Positions 6,599 through 7,043 of a DNA stretch of 7,043 bases are shown one piece after another. This stretch comes from an uncultured Roseiflexaceae bacterium (lineage in GTDB: Bacteria; Chloroflexota; Chloroflexia; Chloroflexales; Roseiflexaceae). Each line of letters opens with the position of its first letter. Within the stretch, counting starts at the first letter, position 1. The position numbers and the translations under genes are program-made. The notes under the pieces were generated by a model, which did no database searches, was not told the DNA's origin, and worked only from the letters and a program-made list of their open reading frames with translations. The stretch spans positions 1 through 7,043 of the forward strand of contig CAIPUQ010000252.1 of the NCBI GenBank assembly GCA_903868295.1. Reading direction: 5' to 3'.

Positions 6599-6610
6599 CT
6601 CGAGGTGCTT

Positions 6611-7043
6611 TCAGCGCTTTTTGTCTCGCTGAGCAACGACGATGAGCTGGCTGCTATCGGCTTCATAAGGAGCTAAGTCATAGCTTCCATACACATCTAC
6701 CACCGCAAAGCCTGCCCGAGCAAGCAGATGCTCGAGTTCGAAGCGCCAAAAATAGCGCATGGCGAAGCTCGCATTGACACGCTGAATACGCTGTGTTGCA
6801 TCGTTGATGTCATACATAAAAACGACGTGAATCCGTTGTTGGGCAGTGTCGCTCCACTGGGCAACGAACTTTTGCACCATCCGCCCATCGGGCATTTCGA
6901 ATTGTTTGTCGAGTACCAGGTCGCCTTTGTAATCTGGCAGATGGCGCATGTCGGGATTGAACAAATCGATGACCAGCGTGCCACCAGGGCGTAACGCCCG
7001 ATGTGCGACCTGGAGCGCTGCGAGGTGTTGGGCAGTTGTCTGG
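6611..7043 (-). CDS. class I SAM-dependent methyltransferase, C-terminal part (5' end outside the window)
   Basis: The frame is open to the right window edge and encodes the last 143 residues of a protein ending at TGA 6613-6611. It contains LRPGGTLVIDLFNPD, the strand and loop that follow the SAM-binding core of Rossmann-fold methyltransferases. The C-terminal part holds FELEHLLARAGFAVVDVYGSYD followed by a polar turn and LIVVAQR, the usual end of Methyltransf_25-type small-molecule enzymes. An in-frame TTG at 6964 is not a plausible start because the upstream codons continue the conserved fold. The SAM-binding glycine motif lies outside the window, so the substrate cannot be inferred. Confidence 0.85.
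   Translation of the reverse strand, partial: QTTAQHLAALQVAHRALRPGGTLVIDLFNPDMRHLPDYKGDLVLDKQFEMPDGRMVQKFVAQWSDTAQQRIHVVFMYDINDATQRIQRVNASFAMRYFWRFELEHLLARAGFAVVDVYGSYDLAPYEADSSQLIVVAQRDKKR

Noticed and set aside
6550..6666. A 39-codon N-terminal extension of aspS
   Set aside because: It would place the start inside the methyltransferase gene and upstream of the promoter, and the 587-residue form has the normal family length and a good ribosome binding site.

Overview
The window is ordinary, gene-dense bacterial chromosome of intermediate GC content. It holds eight genes in four transcription blocks, with almost no free space and no mobile element, CRISPR array or RNA gene that I can see. 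Ribosome binding sites are canonical (GGAGG, AAGGAG and similar), GTG and ATG starts both occur, and the clearest promoters are extended -10 boxes (TGGTATAAT or TGGTATGAT). The gene set would fit a free-living bacterium, possibly Chloroflexota, judged by protein style: AspRS of non-discriminating type, a YtkA/HVHP secreted metal-type protein, a PduO adenosyltransferase. That taxonomic guess is weak.

Left block (minus strand, 1-1522): a small four-helix DUF2231 membrane protein followed by two tandem paralogous PlsC-type acyltransferases, the second cut by the window edge. Each downstream gene starts within about 15 bases of the preceding stop, so this looks like one operon. Next to it, on the plus strand (1642-3334), a second operon encodes a 440-residue exported protein with two membrane helices and His-rich HVH motifs, plus a small YtkA-like exported protein or lipoprotein with an HGMM motif. 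The two operons diverge from a 119-base intergenic region. Its centre is a 9-bp perfect inverted repeat, each arm of which is itself an extended -10 box. This is the most interesting regulatory structure in the window, and the two-gene unit is the best candidate for an uncharacterised envelope system, plausibly copper or other metal handling.

Middle block (minus strand, 3377-4726): a PduO-type cob(I)alamin adenosyltransferase followed by a MOSC-domain (mARC/YcbX-like) molybdenum-cofactor protein, whose ribosome binding site overlaps the adenosyltransferase stop codon. A strong hairpin terminator (3338-3360) closes this unit and separates it from the convergent YtkA gene.

Right block (minus strand, 4786-7043): aspS, a complete aspartyl-tRNA synthetase with His31, the signature of a non-discriminating enzyme. 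It has its own extended -10 promoter and a hairpin terminator. Upstream of it is the C-terminal part of a class I SAM-dependent methyltransferase that runs off the window edge.
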